Below are positions 8,388 to 16,326 of a DNA stretch of 64,000 bases, piece by piece; the first letter of the stretch is position 1, and every line of letters starts with the position of its first letter. This DNA comes from Parageobacillus sp. KH3-4 (lineage in GTDB: Bacteria; Bacillota; Bacilli; Bacillales; Anoxybacillaceae). The notes beneath the pieces were generated by a model. The model worked only from the letters and a program-made list of their open reading frames with translations, searched no databases and was not told where the DNA came from. Where the stretch lies: positions 1,708,001-1,772,000 of the forward strand of contig NZ_AP025627.1 in assembly GCF_022846435.1 (NCBI RefSeq), given 5' to 3'. A program made the translations under genes and the position numbers.

Positions 8388-9215
8388 ATGGAGCTTGTCA
8401 TGACGTGTACAACGGCAGAATTGATGCTGTTGGTGGGGGTATGTGATTATCCCGGTGTTGCTAAAGGGATAGGAGCAGCAGCGTTTGGAAAAAGGAGCGA
8501 AAAAGAATGGAAAGCAATTTTGGAGACAGCGGAGCATCAACTTATTTTAAAGGGGATTATCGATGATGAAAAAGCTGAGCGTGGCGAAGAACCAATATCC
8601 GATGAAATGAAAACATTTATCAATCGTTATGTGCAGTCAAAATGGATCATAAGAGGGACGGACATGCCGCGCAAAAGGGCGCTAATGTTCCATCATTACG
8701 AAGGGGACGACTGGCTGGCGCATATTATATATAAAGATATTATTCATGAGTTTTATTACGTAACATTTGACGAAATTTTAGATCAAATTCGTGAGTATTA
8801 TTCATTTTCATCAGGAGATTCCGTGCCTGCAGAACAATTTTTTCTGACCGAGAAAGCGTTCGACTGGCTGAACGAACCGAAAAAAGTAGACAAAGTTAAG
8901 AAGAAAAGTGAATTTACGGACGAGGAAAAAAGAAGCTTCGAACATTTCCTTGAGGATCTTGAAGCGAAAAACCGATATTTATACAATCTCACTACCTTTC
9001 ATTTCCCTAATGGAACGGATAATCTCTCGCCCGATCTCTATATGGAGAATGTGCTTTATCATATGAGAGATCTTTTCTTTTTTCTTCCATCTCAAAACGG
9101 AGTGTGGCTTGTCGAGTATACGCCGCATCCGAAAACACCGGTCCGTATTTATTTAGCAACGGTCGGGGAATGGATAGAACGAGCAGCCCGCTTTAAAGAA
9201 GTTATTGAAGTGTAA
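8388..9215 (+). CDS. Type VII secretion-associated protein, EspG/DUF5081-like
   Basis: About 275 residues. It opens with TTAELMLLVGVCDYPGV, which resembles the first helix of EspG-type proteins, and shows the following 'L-x-x-KGI' pattern (LILKGII). A charged lysine-rich linker lies near residues 165-185 of the reading. EspG proteins are cytosolic chaperones for ESX substrates in actinobacteria, and DUF5081 proteins occupy this slot in bacilli. The assignment rests on context and weak motifs. ATG 8388 has a nearby AGAGGGAG; an ATG at 8361 in the same frame lacks one. The start of this gene is also repeated in the decayed copy near 9880-9900. Confidence 0.5.
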   Translation: MELVMTCTTAELMLLVGVCDYPGVAKGIGAAAFGKRSEKEWKAILETAEHQLILKGIIDDEKAERGEEPISDEMKTFINRYVQSKWIIRGTDMPRKRALMFHHYEGDDWLAHIIYKDIIHEFYYVTFDEILDQIREYYSFSSGDSVPAEQFFLTEKAFDWLNEPKKVDKVKKKSEFTDEEKRSFEHFLEDLEAKNRYLYNLTTFHFPNGTDNLSPDLYMENVLYHMRDLFFFLPSQNGVWLVEYTPHPKTPVRIYLATVGEWIERAARFKEVIEV

Positions 9216-9360
9216 CAGAAAACAGCGTGGTCCTTAGAGGAATTTGCAATCGATGCGGATTCATATTTGCCGCTGCTATAGGGCAGGCGCTTCTCCAGTG
9301 AGCTTGGCTCCATCAAGCTCATTCTTTAAAACTTAATTTAATAATAATGACTTTCAAGGA

Positions 9361-9900
9361 ATGGATGTAGCCAGAAAGACAGAAATCCCGGCATCAATGA
9401 AAGGTGGTTTAGCTAGCTATGGTTTAGGGAGGCATATAAATTTTATGGCGTCAGACCTGTGGTTTCTATTATCTGATCCATACACATGGATTACTCTTCT
9501 TGATTATACATTAGGGGCGATATTCGTATCACAGTGGGGGGTAGCTATAGCTGTTTTTTTGGTGCTAATTTAGTGGTGTATTCTTATGACTTGGGCTATG
9601 AAAAACATCCAGAAGCACTGTGGGAAAGAATATCCAATGTAATAATTAATTTATTTTTTTGGTTTCCTGTTTATCTATATAAAAGAGTGTCCCCTTTTCC
9701 GTTTTTGATTCGGAAATTGCTGTATGCTGTTTTTACAGTGGTTGGGGCAGCGGTATACGGCATTATATGGCTAGTGCTGCGCAATCTATTGAAATTGCTG
9801 TTATTGGGGCACATATAATCGACAGAGCAAAGTGGCAGTCAGCAATTTTAGAGAAGACAAGATGCATGGAAGATTGGAAGTAGAAATGGAAAGAGAGAGT
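9361..9900 (+). repeat. Degenerate tandem copy of the toxin tail-immunity segment
   Basis: The DNA here aligns by eye with 7800-8385. It starts inside the toxin codons for DVIKKAEIPESIK (here DVARKTEIPASMK), runs through a GGGAGGCATATA ribosome binding site and the membrane protein gene, and stops just inside the start of the EspG-like gene (GGAAAGAGAG). A one-base loss beside the old toxin stop makes the tail read through. This is a partial duplication or recombination scar typical of polymorphic toxin loci. Confidence 0.8.
9445..9818 (+). pseudogene. Second copy of the membrane immunity-type gene, frameshifted
   Basis: Reading from ATG 9445 (GGGAGG at 9427-9432) gives ASDLWFLLSDPYTWITLLDY, matching the intact paralogue at 7891-8286, until a stop near 9572. 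The remainder, starting GANLVVYSYDLGYEKHPEAL, continues in the next frame to 9818. Comparison with the intact copy places a one-base deletion in the T7 tract near 9555-9561. The result is either a true loss, a slipped-strand phase-variable site or a sequencing indel. If functional it would be an extra immunity gene for a related toxin. Confidence 0.75.
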
Positions 9901-10019
9901 TTTATCGCTTATCTGGCAGCGTTGTTATATCATTGAAAGAAATAGAATTCGCTAAGCTCCAAACTATTTTCTAAAAATAGTTTCCATGATGAATAAGGTC
10001 AGCGACAGGAAAGTGTTCC

Positions 10020-10314
10020 ATGAAATTGCCGATTTACGGAAAATGTCATTATTCATTCCGCTGGAAAAGCCCCGTAAACGTATTGTTTAGATAAAAAATG
10101 GATCTGTCCAAATTGTCAAATAAAGTTGCATCCGACAGCGGAATCACGGCAAGAAGCATCATTCACGTTCTCTTTTCTGTTACTAATTGTGATTGTTTTA
10201 CCATCTTTTGTGGGTTATCATCTATTCGTGCTTTTAACAAACACTATGGATCTATTGCCATTTTTTATACTTTTGTTGGTCAAAAAGAGCCGCTTGGGGG
10301 CAATGATAGAATAG
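10020..10314 (+). pseudogene. Broken CXXC-20-CXXC-type zinc-ribbon membrane protein
   Basis: From ATG 10020 the frame gives KLPIYGKCHYSFRWKSPVNV and stops at 10092. In the next frame the protein continues as KKWICPNCQIKLHPTAESR, followed by two hydrophobic helices ending at 10314. Together these match the small Bacillales family with two CxxC pairs about 20 residues apart and a membrane tail. A frameshift lies near 10086-10092 and the first Cys of the first pair is replaced by Tyr, so it looks genuinely decayed. Confidence 0.65.
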
Positions 10315-10346
10315 ATGGATGGATATTTCCGCTAGATTTATTGTGA

Positions 10347-10372
10347 AAAGGCCGTAATTCCGGCCTTTTTTT
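10347..10372 (+). terminator. Intrinsic terminator
   Basis: AAGGCCG (10348-10354) pairs with CGGCCTT (10361-10367) and runs into T7. Confidence 0.85.
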
Positions 10373-10459
10373 GTTGCCAAGGCGCATGATCATGGCGGCT
10401 CGGCATATAGAGATAGGGGAAGTAGACATGTAATAGGAACAATAAGCATATAATTTTAT

Positions 10460-10480
10460 AAATAGGAATAATTACGTTTT
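10460..10480 (+). promoter_or_regulatory. Zur-box-like site upstream of ycgR
   Basis: A 21-base site with the halves GGAAT and ATTACG around a central A agrees with the Bacillus Zur consensus (TCGTAAT-N-ATTACGA core) except for about three positions. It lies 38 bases before the chosen ycgR start. Zur would repress this operon when zinc is sufficient. This is a match by eye only. Confidence 0.45.
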
Positions 10481-10517
10481 AACGCTCTGAATGAAAATGC
10501 AAAGGGGGAAGAAGGGG

Positions 10518-11516
10518 ATGTATCGCTGGTTTTCTTCTGCGTTGATTGATGTAACTGGAATTGTCGTGATCGCGATTGCTGCTTATTTCATGTTGGCCAG
10601 TCAGTTTATAGGGGCGGCATGGTCGACGAAACTTCCAGCTTCTTTTCAACAATTTAGCACGATTTTTTTAAGCATTATCATTGAAGCGATTCCGTTTGTG
10701 CTGATTGGCGTAATCATTGCCGGATGTATCCAAATTTTTGTTACAGAAGAACAAATCCGGCGCTGGATTCCAAAAAATCGGTTTCTCGCCGTCATGATGG
10801 GGTGTGTGGTTGGCGCTTTTTTTCCTGCGTGTGAATGCGGAATTGTGCCGATTGTGCGAAGACTGGTAGCAAAAGGAGTGCCATTGCATGCTGCGGTCGG
10901 CTTTCTGTTGACGGGGCCGTTGATTAATCCGATCGTTATTTTGTCCACGTATATGGCGTTTGGAAATGATAGCACCATCGCGGCGTTGCGAATGGGGATT
11001 GGCTTTGTGGACGCTTTGATCATTGCCTTGATCATTAGCTTCTTATTTCCGTCTAATCAGCTGAAAGCTGCCGCTGTGCCGGATGTACGGGAACATGTTA
11101 AACGCGCATCATTGTTTCAGCAATTGGAGGAGGTGCTCAAACATTCGATTGATGAGTTTTTTGATATGGGAAAGTATTTAATTATTGGGGCTTGTCTCGC
11201 CGCGTTGATGCAAACATATGTACATACTAAATCTCTGTTTCTTTTTGGCGATGGAGATTTCGGAAAAACCATCGTCATGATGGGACTTGCTTATTTCTTA
11301 TCATTATGTTCGGAAGCGGATGCGTTTATTGCGGCTTCATTTAAAAATTTATTTCCGGCCACCTCCATACTCGCGTTTTTAGTTTACGGACCGATGATTG
11401 ACTTGAAAAATACGATTATGCTGTTGAGTGCATTTCGGGCTAGGTTTGTGCTTGTTTTGCTTGTTTTCCTTACATCCGTCGTGTTCATAAGCGTGCATCT
11501 AACGAAGATGCTGTAA
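10518..11516 (+). CDS. ycgR: YcgR-type permease (DUF318/ArsP-like)
   Basis: About 332 residues with eight or so membrane helices and the conserved cysteine-containing motif FFPACECGIVPIVRR in the middle, plus a matching second-half helix with a CSEADAF motif. This is the PF03773 permease family found next to YcgQ-like proteins, with a presumed metal or cofactor transport role that is not biochemically settled. ATG 10518 is preferred (AAGGGG upstream) over ATG 10491, which would leave almost no leader after the operator. The next gene starts 14 bases later. Confidence 0.8.
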   Translation: MYRWFSSALIDVTGIVVIAIAAYFMLASQFIGAAWSTKLPASFQQFSTIFLSIIIEAIPFVLIGVIIAGCIQIFVTEEQIRRWIPKNRFLAVMMGCVVGAFFPACECGIVPIVRRLVAKGVPLHAAVGFLLTGPLINPIVILSTYMAFGNDSTIAALRMGIGFVDALIIALIISFLFPSNQLKAAAVPDVREHVKRASLFQQLEEVLKHSIDEFFDMGKYLIIGACLAALMQTYVHTKSLFLFGDGDFGKTIVMMGLAYFLSLCSEADAFIAASFKNLFPATSILAFLVYGPMIDLKNTIMLLSAFRARFVLVLLVFLTSVVFISVHLTKML

Positions 11517-11530
11517 GGTGGTGGAACGTG

Positions 11531-12388
11531 ATGCGTTTTCATTTTCGGCAGTTTTTGCGGGCGATTATGTTAGCGAGTTTTTCCCTTTTTTTTATTCGCC
11601 TTCACGTTACAGAGGAAATAACGAAGTATGTGAATCCAAAGTATACTGTGATGAGCCAAATTGCCGCGGGGATATTTGTGCTGTTGTTGTTCATTCAGAT
11701 TTTCCGCATATGGGAACCAGACGGTCATCCACATTGTCATGCCGGATGTGGGCACGATCATCACTCGAATGTTGGAGCGGGAAAACGGATTAGTTTTTTC
11801 ATTATCCTCTTTCCACTGTTGGTTGGATTCGCTTTTCCGCCGGCCGTGCTCGATGCTTCCCTAGCTGAAAATAAAGGAACCGTCCTTCCTCAACCCCGTG
11901 AAAGACAGCAACAAGACTCTTTACCAGCCATCGAGCATCAAAAGGTTTTACCTAATGATAACTATCTTTCCCAAGGGGAGTATAATAAAAGAATGGAGCA
12001 GCTAAAGAAACAAAATGTAATCGAGATGAAAGAAGAGGTGTTTGCCCCTTATTACGAGGAGATTGAAAATCACCCGAAAAGCTACCGGGGAAAGAAAATC
12101 AAAGTAAGCGGGTTTGTATACAAAGAAGCGGGATTGAGTCCTCATCAACTCGTGATCTCGAGATTTCTCATTACTCATTGCCTTGCAGATGCCAGCGTGA
12201 TTGGAATTTTAACCGAATTTGAAAAAGCAAGCCAATATCAACCAGATACATGGATGGAAATAGAAGGGACTTTACAGATTACAACATACAACGGAGTAGA
12301 AGTCCCAGTCATCAAAGCGGATAAATGGAAGGTCATACCGCAGCCTTCACAGCCTTATATTTATCCAGTATTAATAAAAATTTTATAG
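11531..12388 (+). CDS. ycgQ: YcgQ/TIGR03943 (DUF1980) family protein
   Basis: About 285 residues. Two N-terminal membrane helices flank a loop rich in metal ligands (HPHCHAGCGHDHH, about residues 72-84). A third helix follows, then an extracytoplasmic C-terminal domain with LVISRFLITHCLADA and a GVEVPVIKADKW ending, typical of DUF1980. It pairs with the YcgR permease and probably forms a complex with it. The His/Cys loop suggests zinc or another transition metal. ATG 11531 directly follows an in-frame GTG at 11528; AGGTGGTGG lies upstream. Confidence 0.8.
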   Translation: MRFHFRQFLRAIMLASFSLFFIRLHVTEEITKYVNPKYTVMSQIAAGIFVLLLFIQIFRIWEPDGHPHCHAGCGHDHHSNVGAGKRISFFIILFPLLVGFAFPPAVLDASLAENKGTVLPQPRERQQQDSLPAIEHQKVLPNDNYLSQGEYNKRMEQLKKQNVIEMKEEVFAPYYEEIENHPKSYRGKKIKVSGFVYKEAGLSPHQLVISRFLITHCLADASVIGILTEFEKASQYQPDTWMEIEGTLQITTYNGVEVPVIKADKWKVIPQPSQPYIYPVLIKIL

Positions 12389-12468
12389 AGATGGCGGCGC
12401 TTTCATCAGCAGCATTTGGCATTTTCCCGGCTTTGCCTAATGTATAATGATGATGGAGGATTTCATCT

Positions 12469-12707
12469 ATGTGGCGAAACATTGCAATGAAGCGAACGGG
12501 TTGGATACTCATTGTTCTGTCCATGATTGTATTTCTTGTTCCTTTTGTGATCCCGTTTTTTCTGTTTCTGCAACCATAAAAGTGGCCATTGGCGGGGTGG
12601 CCTTGGTAATGGCGGAAGCGTTATTTTGGCTAGGAGTACTGCTAGTCGGCAAAGAAACGATTCAAAACTATACGAAGCGGTTGTTGAAGAAAAGGGAAAA
12701 AGAATAG
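12469..12707 (+). pseudogene. Transporter-suffix domain protein, frameshifted
   Basis: ATG 12469 follows TGGAGGA with good spacing and reads MKRTGWILIVLSMIVFLVP, the first helix of the small 'transporter suffix' family, then stops at 12577-12579 just after FLFLQP. The second half, KVAIGGVALVMAEALFWLG and VGKETIQ, continues one frame over to 12707. Joined, the two parts give a normal ~78-residue two-helix protein. One base has been gained or lost near 12570-12580. Confidence 0.7.
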
Positions 12708-12878
12708 ATGGTTATTGAGAGAATGCTATGTAAGTGGTCTATGAAAAATGTTGTAATAATATTAACTTTTTTCGGATATTTTGATTGAATATTCAGTCTA
12801 TTGTCCGAGTGGTGTTATTGTATTAAATAATATTATTATGTAAACTAAAAAGAAAGATAGCACGAAACAAGTTGCGAA

Positions 12879-13414
12879 ATGAACCGTTATGAACGCAAAA
12901 AAGGGTTTACCTATGGAAACAGGCTTGTGGTATCCAGTATTTTAGCTGATATATTGTTTTGGTTGTTCGTAGGAATTAGTAGTTTCTTTCGTTGTGTAAC
13001 AACAACATTAGTGTGGATGTATTGTTTGGAATAGGGGGAATTATGTCTTTGACAATTCTTATTTCCAAATTATTGAGCATGAACTTCCTTGCTTCGCATA
13101 ATTCGCTGTCGACTGTTGCGGAATTTGTTGGAGGGGTTCAATTCTTTTTGCGCCCTTGTCAATCATGATGGTTTCTCCTAGCCTATTGGATCCTTTTTAT
13201 AATTGGCGTGCTCATGGGAACTTACTTTCTGCCTTACGTTTAAAGATATTTGTTTCAAACGATTGCCGCCGTATTTATTGCGCCTTTTTCGGCATTGTCT
13301 TTATGGAACTATCTTTTTATATCGGCCCATTTGCCCGCAGCGTTGTATATGGTATGGCGCTATTGCTGCTTATCCAGCAGCATCATGAATCACGCAAGGC
13401 ACGTTCTCGTTTGA
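12879..13414 (+). pseudogene. Decayed polytopic membrane protein gene
   Basis: ATG 12879 opens a frame with RLVVSSILADILFWLFVG. It shifts near 12985-13020 into another frame reading GIGGIMSLTILISKLL and GTYFLPYV, broken by in-frame TGA and TAA codons near 13165 and 13242, and continuing as FIAPFSALSLWNYLFISAH to 13414. Strong hydrophobic periodicity across the breaks shows former coding of a 4-6 helix membrane protein. I cannot name the family. Confidence 0.55.
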
Positions 13415-13585
13415 ACGTGAAGGGGAAACAAGCGATAAAAATGGATTTGCTCAATAAAACTTTTTCTCTTTTTTTTTGCTTGTCTTCTATTATTTTGGAA
13501 AAGAATGATTCATTTAATAATGAAACTAGTTTCTCGTGATATTCGTACTAGTAGTTGTATCAGACTTGGAAAGGCAGGAAATATC

Positions 13586-14044
13586 ATGAATCGCTTGGAG
13601 TATCGGCTATGGCTTGGCGAGGAAAATTATCGATTGCTTTATTTTTATGAATCGATAGACTTGCCGCAAATCATTGCCCGGCGCGAATGCGAATTTTTTG
13701 TAAAAGAGGGAGTGACGTATCGGCAAGTTTCCTCAGCGCTGGAACATGATAGGTTTGTCATTTACGTCGAGGAGTATGAGCGAGGGCGGAAAGAAGCAGA
13801 AGCAGAAAGCAACGGTTTACGGCTGGAAGTTCGTGAGCTTGATGCGGAGAACAAGCACCCCGTGATTGCAACGCTGGAGTTTCCTTCCCATCTCGATGTG
13901 ATGGCGTATATAGGGAGTTCATTTACGTATTTTCATAGAAAAGAATGGCTTCGTGATAGCGCGGAAATTGACGAGGACCGAAAAGTGTATGTTCTTTATG
14001 TGACAGCAACAGGATTTGTTATGGAAGAAGGAGAGACTAACTGA
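13586..14044 (+). CDS. Hypothetical protein, first gene of the DUF1190/ATP-grasp/DUF350 operon
   Basis: 152 residues, soluble, acidic, with no signal peptide and no motif I recognise. ATG 13586 is chosen because everything upstream in the frame lacks a ribosome binding site and AAGGCAGGAA lies just before it. The gene overlaps the following lipoprotein gene by one base (TGATG), so it is translated with it. By position it may correspond to one of the uncharacterised small proteins of the enterobacterial yjfIJKLMC-type clusters, but I see no clear similarity. Confidence 0.75.
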   Translation: MNRLEYRLWLGEENYRLLYFYESIDLPQIIARRECEFFVKEGVTYRQVSSALEHDRFVIYVEEYERGRKEAEAESNGLRLEVRELDAENKHPVIATLEFPSHLDVMAYIGSSFTYFHRKEWLRDSAEIDEDRKVYVLYVTATGFVMEEGETN

Positions 14045-14373
14045 TGAACAAGACGAAGAAGATGATGATTGGCGTGCTGTCGACGTTGATGGCCGCTTCA
14101 CTTACTGCCTGCAGCGATGAAAGTTTGCCGCCGAAACCGAAGGATCGGGATTGCGACGATTGGGAGTGGGATTCTGCGACGGGGACGTATGTTTGTGATG
14201 ATGAGGACAGCTCCCATTACCGCCATTATTACTATGGTGGGCATTATTATTCGTCCAAACGCAAGCTGCAGCGTTCCGCGGCGTATAAAAGCTATCAACA
14301 GAGCGCGGAATTTAAGGCAAGGGCGAAATCGGGAATCGGTTCAGGGACGAAAGGCAGCTTTTTTGGGGGATGA
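14044..14373 (+). CDS. DUF1190/YgiB-YjfM-like lipoprotein
   Basis: 109 residues. The N terminus is a lipoprotein signal with lipobox LTAC (Cys23). The mature part has an acidic Cys-containing segment (RDCDDWEWDSATGTYVC), a His/Tyr-rich stretch (HYRHYYYGGHYY) and a Gly/Ser-rich end (SGIGSGTKGSFFGG). This layout matches the YgiB/YjfM family, which accompanies YgiC/YjfC ATP-grasp enzymes. It overlaps both neighbours by a few bases, showing tight translational coupling. Confidence 0.7.
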   Translation: MNKTKKMMIGVLSTLMAASLTACSDESLPPKPKDRDCDDWEWDSATGTYVCDDEDSSHYRHYYYGGHYYSSKRKLQRSAAYKSYQQSAEFKARAKSGIGSGTKGSFFGG

Positions 14374-15653
14374 CGATGTATTCCATTGAACAACACCGCC
14401 AGCGTCGCGCCCGGTTTTACGGGGCAATACCCGATTTTTGGGCTGACTTATACGGTGCAGAATATGCGTTGTTAGACTACCATATGTTAACAGAGGAGGA
14501 AGCGGAGCAAATACGAACGGCAACAAGCCGCATCGGTCATCTGTATCGAAAAACTGCGAAGCTGTTGCGCCAATTACCTGACGAAACTCTTCGGCTGTTG
14601 GGATTTCATCGAGAAGCGCTTCCGTTTTTGCGCATTCCCGTGCTTCCAGCAGAAACCGTGATCGCTCGGGCTGATCTTGTGCACGTTGGCGGAACGTTTA
14701 AGCTGATCGAATTGAACGCGGATACACCGACGTTTATTCGCGAAACATTTGATATCAATGAACGGGCCGCTTCCTTTTTTCATTTACGTTCGCCAAACAA
14801 AGGAGAAGTGCGCTATGTCTCTGAAGCGGTTCAGCATGCCATTTTGCAGTCATACCGTTTATTGCATCGCGATGGAGAGCCGTATGTCGTGTTTACTTCC
14901 CATGAAGATCATATGGAAGACCGTGAGACGGTTCGGTATTTGCAGCGAATCAGCGGAATGGAGGCTGCTTATGTGCCGCTTCATGAGCTCTACGTTGTTG
15001 CTGAGGATGTTCAGCTGCGTGGCGGCGGTGTGCTGCGGCGCGGATTATATGATGGGGAAGGAAGGCGGATCGATGTGCTATATCGGCAAACGTATCCGCT
15101 TGAACATTTAGTCGAAGATCGCTCTCCAGACGGAACGAAAGTGGGAATACAGCTGCTGGAACTGTGGAAGGAGCGGGAAGTCGCCCTTATCAATCAGCCA
15201 TCCGCGTTTTTGCTGCAGTCGAAAGCGGTACAGGCGCTTATTTGGGGACTTTATGAAGAAGGGAATCCGTTTTTCACGGATGAGGAGCGTCAATGGATTT
15301 CCGAACATTTTCTTCCGACTTATTTAGACGAAGAGTACTTTCTTGATCAGCAATTAATGTATGTGCAAAAGCCAGCATTCGGGCGCGAAGGCGACACGGT
15401 CGTCATCAAAAACGGAAAAGGCGAACCGATCGTCGCCGATATCCAGCAAACATATAAGGACGAAACACCTGTGTACCAGCAATACGTGCCGCTTCCCGAA
15501 ACAGTGGTCAAAACCATCAACGGCTGTGAAACGGTGAGGTTATTGCATACGTGTTTTTTAATTAACGGCAAAGCGATGGGAATCAGCCTGCGCGCGGGGG
15601 GAATGATTACAAACAACTTGTCTTATTATTTACCTGTGATGATGAAAGGATGA
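14370..15653 (+). CDS. Glutathionylspermidine synthase-like ATP-grasp ligase (YgiC/YjfC family)
   Basis: 427 residues, close to the family length. The N-terminal part carries the acidic LIELNADTPTFIRE motif of the preATP-grasp region. The C-terminal half has PAFGREGDTVVI and the downstream substrate/ATP-binding segment QQYVPLP, typical of the synthetase domain of glutathionylspermidine synthase. The amidase domain of the E. coli Gss enzyme is absent. The family probably forms an amide bond between a peptide-like carboxylate and an amine, but no substrate is known. It overlaps the lipoprotein gene by four bases and the DUF350 gene by four. Confidence 0.85.
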   Translation: MTMYSIEQHRQRRARFYGAIPDFWADLYGAEYALLDYHMLTEEEAEQIRTATSRIGHLYRKTAKLLRQLPDETLRLLGFHREALPFLRIPVLPAETVIARADLVHVGGTFKLIELNADTPTFIRETFDINERAASFFHLRSPNKGEVRYVSEAVQHAILQSYRLLHRDGEPYVVFTSHEDHMEDRETVRYLQRISGMEAAYVPLHELYVVAEDVQLRGGGVLRRGLYDGEGRRIDVLYRQTYPLEHLVEDRSPDGTKVGIQLLELWKEREVALINQPSAFLLQSKAVQALIWGLYEEGNPFFTDEERQWISEHFLPTYLDEEYFLDQQLMYVQKPAFGREGDTVVIKNGKGEPIVADIQQTYKDETPVYQQYVPLPETVVKTINGCETVRLLHTCFLINGKAMGISLRAGGMITNNLSYYLPVMMKG

Positions 15654-16057
15654 AGAAAATGACGTATGTGATGAATTTTCTGCTTTACACCGTGTTAGGA
15701 CTTGTGCTGATGGGAGTCGGAATCGGCCTATTCAGCTTAACGACGAAATTTTCCGAGCGAGAATTAATCCGCCAAGGCAATATGGCCGTAGCATTGAAAT
15801 TGTGGGGAAAAGCGTTAGGATTGGCGATTGTTATTTATGCCGCCTGGAGCAACAGCGTCAGTTTGCCTGATGCTCTTCTATGGGGCGTCATTGGCATTAT
15901 CACGCAAATTCTCGTGTATTTTGCGCTCGAGTACATCTTCACGCCAAAAACAAACTTGGCCAAAAAAGTCGAGGAAGGCAATCTCGCGGTCGGGTTTAGC
16001 TTATTTGCCATTTCTATTATTGTCGGCTTGATTGTCGCAGGAAGCATGTCATATTAA
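15650..16057 (+). CDS. DUF350 membrane protein (YjfL-like)
   Basis: 135 residues with four membrane helices in two repeats; each repeat has the DUF350 'L-x-QGN-A-VA-x-F/L' motif (RQGNMAVALKLWG and EEGNLAVGFSLFA). The protein is the regular partner of YgiC/YjfC ligases and DUF1190 lipoproteins, pointing to an envelope modification or stress system. It is last in the four-gene operon and is followed by a terminator. Confidence 0.85.
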   Translation: MKKMTYVMNFLLYTVLGLVLMGVGIGLFSLTTKFSERELIRQGNMAVALKLWGKALGLAIVIYAAWSNSVSLPDALLWGVIGIITQILVYFALEYIFTPKTNLAKKVEEGNLAVGFSLFAISIIVGLIVAGSMSY

Positions 16058-16062
16058 AATGG

Positions 16063-16092
16063 GCCCGTTACGTTGGTTCCGGGCTCTTTTTT
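16063..16092 (+). terminator. Terminator of the DUF350 operon
   Basis: GCCCG (16063-16067) pairs with CGGGC (16080-16084) and is followed by a T6 run at 16087-16092. Confidence 0.75.
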
Positions 16093-16326
16093 ACCAATGT
16101 CTATCTAAATTTCGTGAGAATAGAAAGATTATATGAATGTAAAACGAAATGTTTGGATAGAAAATGGAGGAAGTGTTTTCGAGGGTGTTTAAAATGATCG
16201 AAGCGGTCAAAAGTCAACAGATGGATGGAAACGTTCCCGCTAAAGAATAGACCGGATCTGGGCCGTCGAGTGAAATGAGGGTGAAAAAATAAGGGGAGGT
16301 TGTTCGCATGGAGAAAGAGAAAGATA

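Noticed and set aside
16164-16250. 28-codon frame before the HAD gene
   Set aside because: Short, with only a weak ribosome binding site and no similarity that I can recognise; could be a gene end.
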